Assembly (NCBI GenBank): GCA_015075185.1
Contig: JABTUW010000003.1
Coordinates: 1,364,001-1,428,000, forward strand
Direction of reading: 5' to 3'
Length of the DNA stretch: 64,000 nucleotides
Source of the DNA: Anaerolineales bacterium
GTDB taxonomy: Bacteria; Chloroflexota; Anaerolineae; 4572-78; J111
Shown: positions 35,018 to 42,866 of the stretch, one piece after another
Layout of the letters: every line of letters starts with the position of its first letter
How positions within the stretch are numbered: the stretch's first letter is position 1
Notes under the pieces: generated by a model
Database searches by the model: none
What the model was told of the DNA's origin: nothing
The model's input: only the letters and a program-made list of their open reading frames with translations
Program-made: the position numbers and the translations under genes

Positions 35018-36067
35018 ATGATGAACCGCAAAAAGTACCTCTGGTTTCTCGGTGTATTGCTTCTTCTTTGTAGTATTGGCCTATTTAGCTTATTTTTCTT
35101 CAACTTCGTCAACTTTCAGCCTTTTGCAACAAGTTGTTTAGACTGGAATGACATTGACCCAAGTGAAAGGGCTATTATTGAAGAAGAGTCTTTAGATGTT
35201 CTAAAACTGCTCGCATCAGGGCAAGCCCGCAAAGTCTGGGATAACAGTCATCCATCCTTACAGAGCGAAGTCACAAAAGAACAATTTGAGGCATCAACCA
35301 GAGAGTTATCAAATCTTCTAACCAGCGTTGATAATGCAAAACTGTCAGATGGCCGGCTGATTACCCTATATAGTACAAATACAGCGAAAACTATCGTGGT
35401 TTGTGGCTTATTAGATGCCAATTCTCCAACCCATCTCAGAGTGCAAACCCTAGTTGGTGGCAGCAAATTTGCCATCGCCCAGGTAAATTTGCCCGGTGAA
35501 CCATTTGGTCGAGTAACCAGCATCCAAATGGCTGAAGATGAAGGCAGTTTTAAGCTGGTTAGTCTAGAAATTCAGATTCGCAATTACAAAGGAAAAAATG
35601 CCGAGTACTATGAAAAATTAGGGGATAGATGGGCAGGCCAAAAGAAATTACTGGAAGCATATTTGGCCTATCAATTTGGGGCAGAATTAAGCGATCTTGG
35701 GTCGTTTCTGCAAACAGGCCAAAATCTGCGTCTCAAGAACAAAGCTCAAGAAATTGTGGCAGACAAAACATTGCAGGACTCAGTTAAAAGCTGGAATGTT
35801 GATGGTAAAGATTATCGGATCATCAATGTGACTTTATTGGCGACATTAGGGGACATCAATATGCATGTGAAGTATTTGTCCTATGAGGATTTGGACCCAA
35901 TGGGGACGAAACAAGAAGCGACGAAGTTAATGAAATATGTTGAGCGTGAATATCCAGATTTGGGCATGGAGTTTGATGGGGTTTTGTTTGAAGCGTTTAA
36001 TGTCTTGCCAACTGATCCTAATGGCGTATACTCAACTTATAGAGTGCCAATAGATTTCGTGCGGTAG
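35018..36067 (+). CDS. Lipoprotein-like or membrane-anchored orphan protein
   Basis: About 350 residues from the tandem ATGs at 35018/35021; the frame is open further upstream to 34892 but that part looks non-coding. A basic N-terminus and one hydrophobic segment (YLWFLGVLLLLCSIGLFSLF) form a signal anchor or signal peptide. Next is a DUF3887-like segment (LKLLASGQARKVWDNSHPSL) found in proteins that follow a degraded N-terminal helix, then an unrecognised C-terminal domain. It is clearly richer in A+T than its neighbours and lies between short palindromes and an insertion sequence, so recent acquisition is plausible. Function unknown. Confidence 0.6.
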   Translation: MMNRKKYLWFLGVLLLLCSIGLFSLFFFNFVNFQPFATSCLDWNDIDPSERAIIEEESLDVLKLLASGQARKVWDNSHPSLQSEVTKEQFEASTRELSNLLTSVDNAKLSDGRLITLYSTNTAKTIVVCGLLDANSPTHLRVQTLVGGSKFAIAQVNLPGEPFGRVTSIQMAEDEGSFKLVSLEIQIRNYKGKNAEYYEKLGDRWAGQKKLLEAYLAYQFGAELSDLGSFLQTGQNLRLKNKAQEIVADKTLQDSVKSWNVDGKDYRIINVTLLATLGDINMHVKYLSYEDLDPMGTKQEATKLMKYVEREYPDLGMEFDGVLFEAFNVLPTDPNGVYSTYRVPIDFVR

Positions 36068-36337
36068 CAAGAAAGTTTTTGGGAGATTACTCGCAAGAGA
36101 AAAGGGGTACCTCCAAAAATTCGCCCAAGTTACAGTCGGTGGGACCGTCACCACCCTCGTCCCCGTTGCAAAACGGAGCGTGAAACTTTCGCTTCACTCC
36201 GCTCCTGAGCATTCGGTTGTCACAAACTGATAACGCTGCGTGTTAGCACAACCCAGACATTTAGTAGCGGCTGAAACGCGAGGCGTCAGCCAGCTAAGAA
36301 TCTGCTTATATCCCTCCTTTATCCAACTAAACCGCTA

Positions 36338-37776
36338 GTGGGTCACTTGGCACGAGTATTGCCATTTAACTGATTTCGTGTAAATTAAGGAGGTAACACA
36401 TAGACAAATCCAGTCAGGGAATAGACTATGGGCCAACCTCAAAAAAATCCGCTTCGTCCTCTGACGACCGAGGAACGAGAAATTCTTAAACAAGTCAGTC
36501 GAGGACAAAGTGAACCGGCCAGCCACGTCGCTCGGGCCAAAGCGTTGTTGGCGGTGGCCGATGGGCAGAGCTATACGGCAGCCGCCTTGGCGGCTGGGCG
36601 GCGGAGTGGCGATGCGGTCGGGCAGTTGGTGGCCCGGTTCAATGAAGAAGGTCTGGCGGCGCTGGAACCACGACATGGCGGTGGGCCGACGCTCAAGTAT
36701 GGGTTGACGCAGCAGGAACGGATCCTGGCCGAAGTACGCCGTAAGCCCGACCTGGAACGAGACGGGACGGCGACGTGGTCGTTGAGCACGTTGCAGCGGG
36801 CCTTGCGACGAGCGGCGGACGGGTTGCCGGAAGTGAGCACTTATACCATCTGGGTCGTTTTGCAGGCCAATGGCTTCAGTTGGCAACAGGATGGCAGTTG
36901 GTGTGAGACGGGCAAGGTCAAGCGCAAACGCAAGGAAGGGGTGGTCGAAGTCATAGACCCGGACGCAACGCCAAAAAAACGCTAATCGAACAGGCTTACA
37001 CCCTGGGGGAGAAGTTGGGCTTAGCCGTATGGACCACCGACCAGGCCGGTCCGTTTCAAACCAAGCCTTATCTGGGGCACAGTTGGCAACCAGCCGGTCA
37101 GCCCAAACGACAAGCCCACGAGTATATTCGCAATGGCACAGCCAAGCTCTTGACCTTGTTCCATCCAGCTGATGGGCAGGTACGGGTGAAAGGCGTGACC
37201 CGTTGTACCAATGCGGTGTTGCATCCCTGGCTGAAACAGGAGCTAGCCGATATTTTAGCGGCCTTGCCCGAACCAGCCACAAGGCTTGCGCCAGAACAGA
37301 ATCAGACTGGCTGGGAGCGGTGGTTTGAGGGTCTGTCGGAGCGGCCTGACTTACCAATTGAACTGCCTCCGTTGCGGATGTTGTTGGTCATTGACAACTT
37401 GGCCGGTCATAAATCGTCCGATCTGGTCCAGTGGTTTTTTAAGCACGGGATCATTCCTTTGTATACCCCGTTGGGCGGGTCGTGGTTGAATATGGCCGAA
37501 TCCATTCAGCGCCTCCTGCAACGGCGAGCCCTGGATGGCCAACATCCAACCACCCCGGAGGAGATCATTGGCTGGCTCGAAACCGCCGCCCAAAGTTGGA
37601 ACCGTGAGCCAACTCCGTTGATCTGGGGCGGCAAACGGGCCGCTCGTCGCCTCCGTCGTCGTCAGCGCCAACAGGCGTTGCAGGCTTTGGGCGGCTCTGG
37701 TGCTTGTGTTCGCCGTTCTTTTCGGCAACGTAAAACCATCCTGGATAAATGGCGATCCGCACGCCAAACGACCCAC
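36338..37776 (+). mobile_element. IS630-family insertion sequence, apparently intact
   Basis: 1439 bp bounded by imperfect terminal inverted repeats (left from 36338, GTGGGTCACTTGGC; right ending 37776, complement GTGGGTCGTTTGGC; similarity extends to the shared GCCATTTA about 33 bases in). Both ends abut TA (36336-36337 and 37777-37778), the TA duplication typical of IS630/Tc1. It encodes a two-frame DDE transposase. Confidence 0.85.
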
Positions 37777-37779
37777 TAG
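36428..37779 (+). CDS. IS630-family transposase, two frames joined by -1 frameshift
   Basis: First frame 36428-36985 (185 codons): two HTH units (YTAAALAAGRRSGDAVGQLV; STYTIWVVLQANGFSW). Second frame, -1, continues from the A7 run at 36973-36979 through KTLIEQAYTLGEKLGLAVW to 37779. The DDE catalytic triad is complete: WTTDQAG, LLVIDNLAGHKS, GGSWLNMAES. The product, about 450 residues, cuts and pastes the element into TA. The stop TAG at 37777-37779 uses the target TA outside the inverted repeat. Separate translation of the first frame would give a DNA-binding-only protein. Confidence 0.88.
36973..36979 (+). promoter_or_regulatory. Slippery A7 site for -1 frameshifting
   Basis: Seven A residues (CC-AAAAAAA-CGC) at the only point where the two transposase frames join without a stop. 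This is a well-known recoding signal in IS630-family elements. Confidence 0.75.
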
Positions 37780-37824
37780 AACCGCTGAACAAATTTCAGT
37801 ATTTATCCGCTTGTGCTAAAATAA

Positions 37825-37840
37825 TTGTACAATTGTACAA
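37825..37840. promoter_or_regulatory. Palindromic operator of the toxin-antitoxin pair
   Basis: TTGTACAATTGTACAA, a perfect 16-bp palindrome made of two 8-bp palindromes, 20 bases before the toxin ATG. Position and symmetry fit autoregulation by the antitoxin/toxin complex. It lies outside the IS, 48 bases from its right end. Confidence 0.65.
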
Positions 37841-37860
37841 ACTTGATAGGGTTGCATGGT

Positions 37861-38253
37861 ATGGATATTGTTATAGATGCCTCGATTATTATTGCCGTTA
37901 TTGTCAATGAAGCTTCTAAACCGGCCATTATTCAAGCGACGCAAACGTCTGATCTCATTGCTCCTGCCTCAATTCATTGGGAAATTGGCAATGCTTTTTC
38001 AGCCATGTTTAAACGAAATCGTATTAGCCTGGATGAGTCGCTAAAAGCGGTGGAAATCTATAAACAAATCCCCATCCGCTTTGTCGAAGTTGAACTGGAA
38101 GAAGCTTTAAGCGTCGCCAAGCAATGGAATATTTACGCTTACGATGCCTATTTGCTCCGCTGTGCTCAAAAATATAACACGGCGCTGCTTTCATTAGATC
38201 AGTCTCTATTAACCATAGCCGAACAGGCTAAGGTCAAAATCATAAAGGTGTAA
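37861..38253 (+). CDS. PIN-domain toxin (VapC-like ribonuclease)
   Basis: 130 residues from ATG 37861 (an upstream in-frame start at 37825 would run through the operator). PIN acidic residues are all present: MDIVIDAS, HWEIGNA, YAYDAYLL, LLSLDQSL. VapC toxins cut tRNA or rRNA. It is followed after one base by the antitoxin, so the order is toxin-antitoxin, reversed from most vapBC loci. Confidence 0.85.
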   Translation: MDIVIDASIIIAVIVNEASKPAIIQATQTSDLIAPASIHWEIGNAFSAMFKRNRISLDESLKAVEIYKQIPIRFVEVELEEALSVAKQWNIYAYDAYLLRCAQKYNTALLSLDQSLLTIAEQAKVKIIKV

Positions 38254-38254
38254 G

Positions 38255-38479
38255 ATGATGGTCTATACTTATTCAGAGGCGAGGCAAAAACTAGCCCAAT
38301 TGTTAGATGAGGTCTTGGAAGAAGGAGAAGTGAGAATAAAACGGAAGGATGGTCAAGAATTTGTGGTCAAACCTGTCTCCAAAAAGGCATCGCCCCTGGA
38401 TGTACCTGGGATAGATTTAGGAATAAGTGCTACAGAGATCATTCAATTTATTCAAGAGGGGCGGCGATATAGTGAGTAG
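38255..38479 (+). CDS. Phd/YefM-like antitoxin
   Basis: 74 residues. The N-terminus YTYSEARQKLAQLLDEVLEEGEVRIKRK is split between a short strand and the Phd-type helix; the C-terminal part (GIDLGISATEIIQFIQEGRR) would wrap the toxin. It begins one base after the toxin stop, so translation is coupled. Confidence 0.8.
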   Translation: MMVYTYSEARQKLAQLLDEVLEEGEVRIKRKDGQEFVVKPVSKKASPLDVPGIDLGISATEIIQFIQEGRRYSE

Positions 38480-38639
38480 AGCAACCGGGTATTTGTTCCA
38501 CCCAAGGTGGGCTAACAGTCCATTGTAACCGACCACCTCCCCCTCGGAATTTCAATCACAATTTGCTGGCTTGGCGGCTGAACTGCCAGGCGTTTATGAC
38601 TACAGGAAGATCGAACATAAACGAACAGCTTCAGCAGAC

Positions 38640-39608
38640 ATGCCTATGATCCTATCCCCCGAAGACCAAAAGTTTGCCCAATTGGTCCAAAAGATCGCCC
38701 CGCAGAGCAAGCTGCTGCGAACATGGCCCTTAGAAGGCGGCATCTCCGCCACGATGACGGCCTTTGAGCTGGAAGACCCGGACGGCCAAATCAAAAGGCT
38801 GATTCTCCGCCGGCCGGGGGAGGCCACCCTCAAGCCAAACCTGCACGCCGCCGCAGACGAATTCAAGCTCTTGCAAATCACGCACTCCCGGGGCCTGGCC
38901 ACGCCCAGGCCGTACTATTTCGATCCTTCCGGCCGGATTTTTCCCAGTCCTTATCTGGTCATCGAATATATCGAAGGTCGGCCGGAATTCGCCCCGGCAG
39001 ATTTAACCGATTTCACCCTTCAACTTGCGGCCCATTTAGCTAAAATTCACCGGGTGGATGGTTCGACGCCGGAGTTGTCCTTCCTGCGCCGCCGGGTCCC
39101 CGGATTTGCCGAGCAGTTTGGCCCACACTCCTCAACTTTTGATCCCGGCCTGGACGAAGGGTGGATTCGTGAAACCCTGGCCGCCGTCTGGCCTTTGCCG
39201 CAGCGGAACGCGCCTGCCCTGCGGCACGGCGATTTTTGGCCCGGCAATATCTTGTGGTGGGATGGCCAGCTCGCTGCCGTGATTGACTGGGAGGATGCCA
39301 GCTTAGGCGATCCGCTGGCCGATCTGGCGATCAGCCGCCTGGACCTTCTCTGGATATTTGGCTGCGAGGCGATGGATTCCTTCACCCATCGTTATCAATC
39401 CCTGATAGATATTGATTACACAAATCTACCTTACTGGGATCTGGCCGCGGCCCTGCGCCTGGTTCGCCTGGCCGGGGCTGACCTGGACGCATGGGCGGCC
39501 TTCTTTCCCCCTTTTGGCCGGCCCGACATCACCGCACAAACGATCAGAGAACATTATCGCTTTTTCATCACCCAGGCCTTGGAAAAGTTAGAGGGTCATA
39601 AGGCATAA
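38640..39608 (+). CDS. Aminoglycoside-phosphotransferase-like kinase
   Basis: About 322 residues from ATG 38640 (a second ATG six bases later; the frame is open back to 38571). Protein-kinase-like fold of the APH/choline-kinase group: N-lobe with LILRRPGEA lysine-arginine region, YLVIEYIEG hinge, catalytic LRHGDFWPGNILW and metal-binding AVIDWEDASLGDP. Family members phosphorylate antibiotics, sugars or other small alcohols; the substrate is unknown. Confidence 0.85.
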   Translation: MPMILSPEDQKFAQLVQKIAPQSKLLRTWPLEGGISATMTAFELEDPDGQIKRLILRRPGEATLKPNLHAAADEFKLLQITHSRGLATPRPYYFDPSGRIFPSPYLVIEYIEGRPEFAPADLTDFTLQLAAHLAKIHRVDGSTPELSFLRRRVPGFAEQFGPHSSTFDPGLDEGWIRETLAAVWPLPQRNAPALRHGDFWPGNILWWDGQLAAVIDWEDASLGDPLADLAISRLDLLWIFGCEAMDSFTHRYQSLIDIDYTNLPYWDLAAALRLVRLAGADLDAWAAFFPPFGRPDITAQTIREHYRFFITQALEKLEGHKA

Positions 39609-39610
39609 AA

Positions 39611-39657
39611 AAGAATCCCTGCGCTCGTATCTTTAAAACAAGCATTCAGGGATTCTT
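39611..39657. terminator. Terminator between convergent genes
   Basis: 11-bp perfect stem AAGAATCCCTG (39611-39621) and CAGGGATTCTT (39647-39657). The A6 run before the left arm gives a U tract to minus-strand transcripts, so it mainly serves the 39693 gene. Confidence 0.65.
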
Positions 39658-39692
39658 CACGTCCTCTAGTCGCTCAGAATGACACGCGGTAA

Positions 39693-41522
39693 CTACTGCA
39701 CGATCACGTCCAGCCCTGGCTCGAAGCGTTTCCAGCCCTCGTCGCTGCTCAAGCAAGCATCTTTGCGGTTGAAGCAGATGGAAAGCTGAAGCTTATACGC
39801 GCCGGGCGCGTTAAAGGCCAGACCATCCTCGTGGCGAAAGGTTTGGCCGGGCTGAATAACGCCGTTGTCCCAACTGGTCTGGAACTGGCCGGCGCTGGTC
39901 AGCAGCCCCAGAATGCCAAAAGGCACCGGCTCGCCGGTCACGTTCACTACCTGCATGCTGACAAAAACCTTTTCCCCAACCGCGTAGGTGCTCCGGCCAT
40001 CCCGGAAGTTAAGGCTGACCTGCACGCTGTCGGGGTTAGCCATCTGGTTGAAAACGATTTTGGTGAATTGCTGGCCGCTGAGCGGAATCTCGAAACTCTG
40101 GCCCATGAACTGGATTTTGTAAGTACCGGGAACGTTGGCGTACGTCTCAAACCCGCCCGGGCCGTGTTCGGGCTTGCTGCCGCTGGTTAATTGATCCACT
40201 ACCCCGTCCGGCTTGACCACCACCACCCGCTCGTTCTTGACCCCAATTTCGCCCACCAGCAGGGGCAGGCCCTGGCCGGGGGTCAGGGTGTAGGTCCACT
40301 GGCTGGCCGGCGGCGCAGAGACGGGCTGGACAGCGGCTGCAGGGGCCACTTCAGGCGTCCGCACAGGGACAAAGCTGGCCGTTTCCACCACCGGCGCAGC
40401 AGCCGACATCGCCACAGCGCCCAGCGCGCTAACACCCGTTTCTACCAGTAAAGGGGCCGGCAGCGGCGTCTGGGTCAAAAAGTCGGAGCTGATCACCTGC
40501 TGAAAGACAGCCAGCCGGTCCATAATCGGCCCCAGGTGCTCAAAGGTCTCCCACTCCGGCTTACCCGACGCGCCGGTCACAAACAGACACGCGCCCAGCA
40601 CAAAATCGTCCTTCATCAACTCGCTGTTGTACCAGAGCAGGCTTTGCCAGTAATCGTCTACGGCAATGGGCGTCGAGACCACGCCGCCGGGGATGTCGGG
40701 CGGCACGGTGCACTCTTTAGCCCACGGACCAATATCCAGCGCCGCCCCCCCCCAGACACCCTGGGTCATGCCACACTCGGTAATGATAATGGTATGCTTG
40801 TCCCCGTACTTCTGGCGGATACCATTATTCATCACCCGGCGGTAGCGCAGGCAGCGCCACATGCCGTCATTGCCGCGTCCCGCACCGCCGGGAACCCGAT
40901 TGTGCAGTTCCACCGGCCCGTTCAAACCAAGCTGGTGCAGGCGGTCCATCGCCGGCCAATCATATTCGTGGAAGCCCAAATATTTGTAGGTTTCCAACGT
41001 GCCGGGGTACAATTTTAGCCACTGCGGGCCGCTGCCGTTGCCCTGGCCAAAATTAAAAGCAACCGGCTCGAAACCAGCCGCCAGCATTTTTTCGCCAAAA
41101 GCCACCTGGTACTCGTCGTAGAGCTTTTGGGTGTTTTCATCGGTCCATTCGGGAAAAACCTCATTCAGCGACTCCCAGGCGTGAAAGATGGGTTGGCCGT
41201 CAATGTGATGAATGTCCCGGTTGACTTCCTCCCGTAAAATCCGCTCGGCCATCTCGATGCCTTTTCGGCGGGCCGCCTCGGCGGTGCCGCCGCTCAACTG
41301 CCCAAAATCTTGAGGGTAGACAAACAAACGTCCAATGAGAAAGACATCCGGGATTTCCTGGCGGATGCGTTTCATTACGTCAACACTGAAATCCAGGGTT
41401 TTGACCACTTTAGGCCGGAGTCGAAAAACCGCATCAAAGGCCTCCTGCCGGGGGCCGGTAATATGGAAGCCGTATTTGTGATTGTAGAGCGTATCCAGCT
41501 TGTGATATTTCTGGTTGTACAT
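39693..41522 (-). CDS. Glycoside-hydrolase-like TIM-barrel protein with C-terminal beta domain
   Basis: 609 residues. Residues about 5-350 look like a clan-A TIM barrel: candidate acid/base glutamate in AWESLNEVFPEW and nucleophile glutamate in TIIITECGMTQG. A linker rich in Ala/Pro/Val (about 355-410) leads to a C-terminal beta region with an Ig-like part (VSLNFRDGRSTYAVGEKVFV; FRHEDGLAFNAPGAYKLQL). No signal peptide is seen, odd for a polysaccharide hydrolase, so either export is non-classical or it acts inside. The exact family is not recognised. Confidence 0.6.
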   Translation of the reverse strand: MYNQKYHKLDTLYNHKYGFHITGPRQEAFDAVFRLRPKVVKTLDFSVDVMKRIRQEIPDVFLIGRLFVYPQDFGQLSGGTAEAARRKGIEMAERILREEVNRDIHHIDGQPIFHAWESLNEVFPEWTDENTQKLYDEYQVAFGEKMLAAGFEPVAFNFGQGNGSGPQWLKLYPGTLETYKYLGFHEYDWPAMDRLHQLGLNGPVELHNRVPGGAGRGNDGMWRCLRYRRVMNNGIRQKYGDKHTIIITECGMTQGVWGGAALDIGPWAKECTVPPDIPGGVVSTPIAVDDYWQSLLWYNSELMKDDFVLGACLFVTGASGKPEWETFEHLGPIMDRLAVFQQVISSDFLTQTPLPAPLLVETGVSALGAVAMSAAAPVVETASFVPVRTPEVAPAAAVQPVSAPPASQWTYTLTPGQGLPLLVGEIGVKNERVVVVKPDGVVDQLTSGSKPEHGPGGFETYANVPGTYKIQFMGQSFEIPLSGQQFTKIVFNQMANPDSVQVSLNFRDGRSTYAVGEKVFVSMQVVNVTGEPVPFGILGLLTSAGQFQTSWDNGVIQPGQTFRHEDGLAFNAPGAYKLQLSICFNRKDACLSSDEGWKRFEPGLDVIVQ

Positions 41523-41617
41523 TTTCCCTCCAAGATGGCTGGCGGTTTTAAGTTTTAATGGGTAAGCTCATCATATCATGAGCCGGAGGTAGAGTCAACG
41601 AAAAAGCGAGTGGGGGT

Positions 41618-41690
41618 GCGTCCCAATTTTTAGGCGTAGGGGCGCAAGGCCTTGCGCCCCTACCGGACCATACCTAAAATCTGGACAGAC
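41618..41690. repeat. MITE-like element, copy 1
   Basis: 73 bp with terminal complementarity (GTCCCAATTTTTAGG at the left; CCTAAAATCTGGAC at the right) around a perfect 28-bp palindrome at 41636-41663. About 87 percent identical by eye to the inverted copy at 48472-48547. Confidence 0.75.
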
Positions 41691-41716
41691 CTGCGAGTGG
41701 GCCTTTAAAAAATTTT

Positions 41717-41751
41717 GCCCAGAGATCGGTGGGAACGGCCAATCTCTGGGC
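41717..41751. repeat. Hairpin-forming inverted repeat
   Basis: GCCCAGAGAT (41717-41726) and ATCTCTGGGC (41742-41751), perfect 10-bp arms with a 15-base loop. It lies in the 481-bp non-coding stretch 41523-42003, which also holds the MITE copy and, at 41959-41985, about four tandem CTGTCTAC units. No gene is seen there. Confidence 0.6.
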
Positions 41752-42003
41752 GAAAGAAGGAAGGAGATGCGCGAGGTGCTCGCGATTTGTTGGACTTAGT
41801 ATAAGGTTAATTTGGTTTCTTTGCATCGGCTAATAAGCGACGATTTGGGTTGCCTCGCCTAAGCCATTTGGCGTAGGGCAAACGTAGGGCAAGCATTGAC
41901 TTATCAGAACAGGCGTGCTACAGTAAGTAAACCGTAGATGGGAAGAATTTCTTCTCCTGTCTACTGTCTACCGTCTACTGTCTACTTTATAAGGGAGACC
42001 GTC

Positions 42004-42729
42004 ATGGCAATCCAAAGCGATAACTTATCCACCTGGCAAATCACCAACGGCTGGCGCGAAATTTTTGCCCGCATTTTTGCCGAGTTCGAGACCAAACTGA
42101 ATGTTTCCCCGGAATGGCTGGTCAACCCGGCGACTAATCGTCGGCTCAAACTGGATTTGCTCTACCCCCAAATCGGGGTCGCCGTGCGCTTTGAAGGGGC
42201 TGAAATTAAGCAGCGCCGGCGGCTTAGCCTGGAAGAGGAGGCCCAACAGCGTGTCCGCGATGATGCGCGGGTCGAGGTCTGCCAGGCGCATGGCATTGAC
42301 CTGATTTTGGTAGACCTGTCGCTGGAGACGCCCAGGCTCATTTTTCAGGATATAGACCAAAAACTGAGCCGCGCCAGCCAGCACCTCAAAGCGGCGGAAC
42401 TGCGCTCAAAAATTAGCCAGGCCAGGGCCACGGCGGCTACCCTGGCTCGCCAGGCCCCGAGTTACAGCAATTTCAAGCTGTACGCCGATTTGTGGGAAGA
42501 CCGGCAGTATCAAGTTGTCGCCCCTGCTTCAGCTTCTGCCGCGCCTCAAGCTAAACCAACTGTCTCTTTTAGGGTGGGAATGGAAGTTGAACATACCAGC
42601 TATGGCCCCGGCTTTGTAGTTGCGGCCACTCCCAGCGACGACGATATCCTGGTCACGGTTGACTTTATCACCGCCGGGCAAAAAACCTTTGCTGCCAGCC
42701 TGGTAGCCGATAAGTTGTACCCGCGCTAG
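42004..42729 (+). CDS. Possible PD-(D/E)XK-like nuclease with UvrD-type C-terminal domain
   Basis: About 241 residues from ATG 42004 (GGGAG upstream; the ORF is open from 41938). The N-terminal part has RRLKLDLLYPQIGVAVRFEG, resembling the D...(E)x core of restriction-endonuclease-like folds such as DUF559, followed by a helical, charged region. The C-terminal 55 residues (MEVEHTSYGPGFVV, VDFITAGQKTF, LYPR) match the Tudor-like domain at the end of UvrD/PcrA helicases. The combination suggests a DNA- or RNA-processing factor coupled to transcription; that is inference, and the lysine of a full PD-ExK site is not certain. Confidence 0.5.
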   Translation: MAIQSDNLSTWQITNGWREIFARIFAEFETKLNVSPEWLVNPATNRRLKLDLLYPQIGVAVRFEGAEIKQRRRLSLEEEAQQRVRDDARVEVCQAHGIDLILVDLSLETPRLIFQDIDQKLSRASQHLKAAELRSKISQARATAATLARQAPSYSNFKLYADLWEDRQYQVVAPASASAAPQAKPTVSFRVGMEVEHTSYGPGFVVAATPSDDDILVTVDFITAGQKTFAASLVADKLYPR

Positions 42730-42761
42730 AAATTGAAGGCGATTATCTCAAACAGTCATGG

Positions 42762-42791
42762 TTGACGTGGAATTAACACCCGAACTATAAT
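42762..42791 (+). promoter_or_regulatory. Promoter of the adenine deaminase gene
   Basis: TTGACG (42762-42767), 18-bp spacer, TATAAT (42786-42791). The expected start of transcription, about 42798, falls at the foot of the leader hairpin. Confidence 0.75.
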
Positions 42792-42799
42792 TACCCGTA

Positions 42800-42853
42800 A
42801 CAAACAGTCTACGATAGACTGGCTCCGCTTTTTCCGGTCTATCGTCCATTTGT
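42800..42853 (+). promoter_or_regulatory. Structured 5' leader of ade
   Basis: The whole short leader folds: ACAAA (42800-42804) with TTTGT (42849-42853), and a 12-base arm ACGATAGACTGG (42811-42822) with CCGGTCTATCGT (42834-42845; 11 of 12 pair). The GGAGG ribosome site starts four bases further on. It does not match the three-way purine riboswitch. It may be an RNA thermosensor-like, protein-bound or stability hairpin. Confidence 0.5.
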
Positions 42854-42866
42854 TATGGAGGCGTGG

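Noticed and set aside
36200..36290. Integron attC-like site (TAACGC...GTGTTAGC words)
   Set aside because: No proper RYYYAAC/GTTRRRY spacing, no integrase, no cassette structure.
42730..42853. Guanine/adenine riboswitch upstream of ade
   Set aside because: The expected three-way junction and conserved loop sequences are absent; only a long hairpin is seen.
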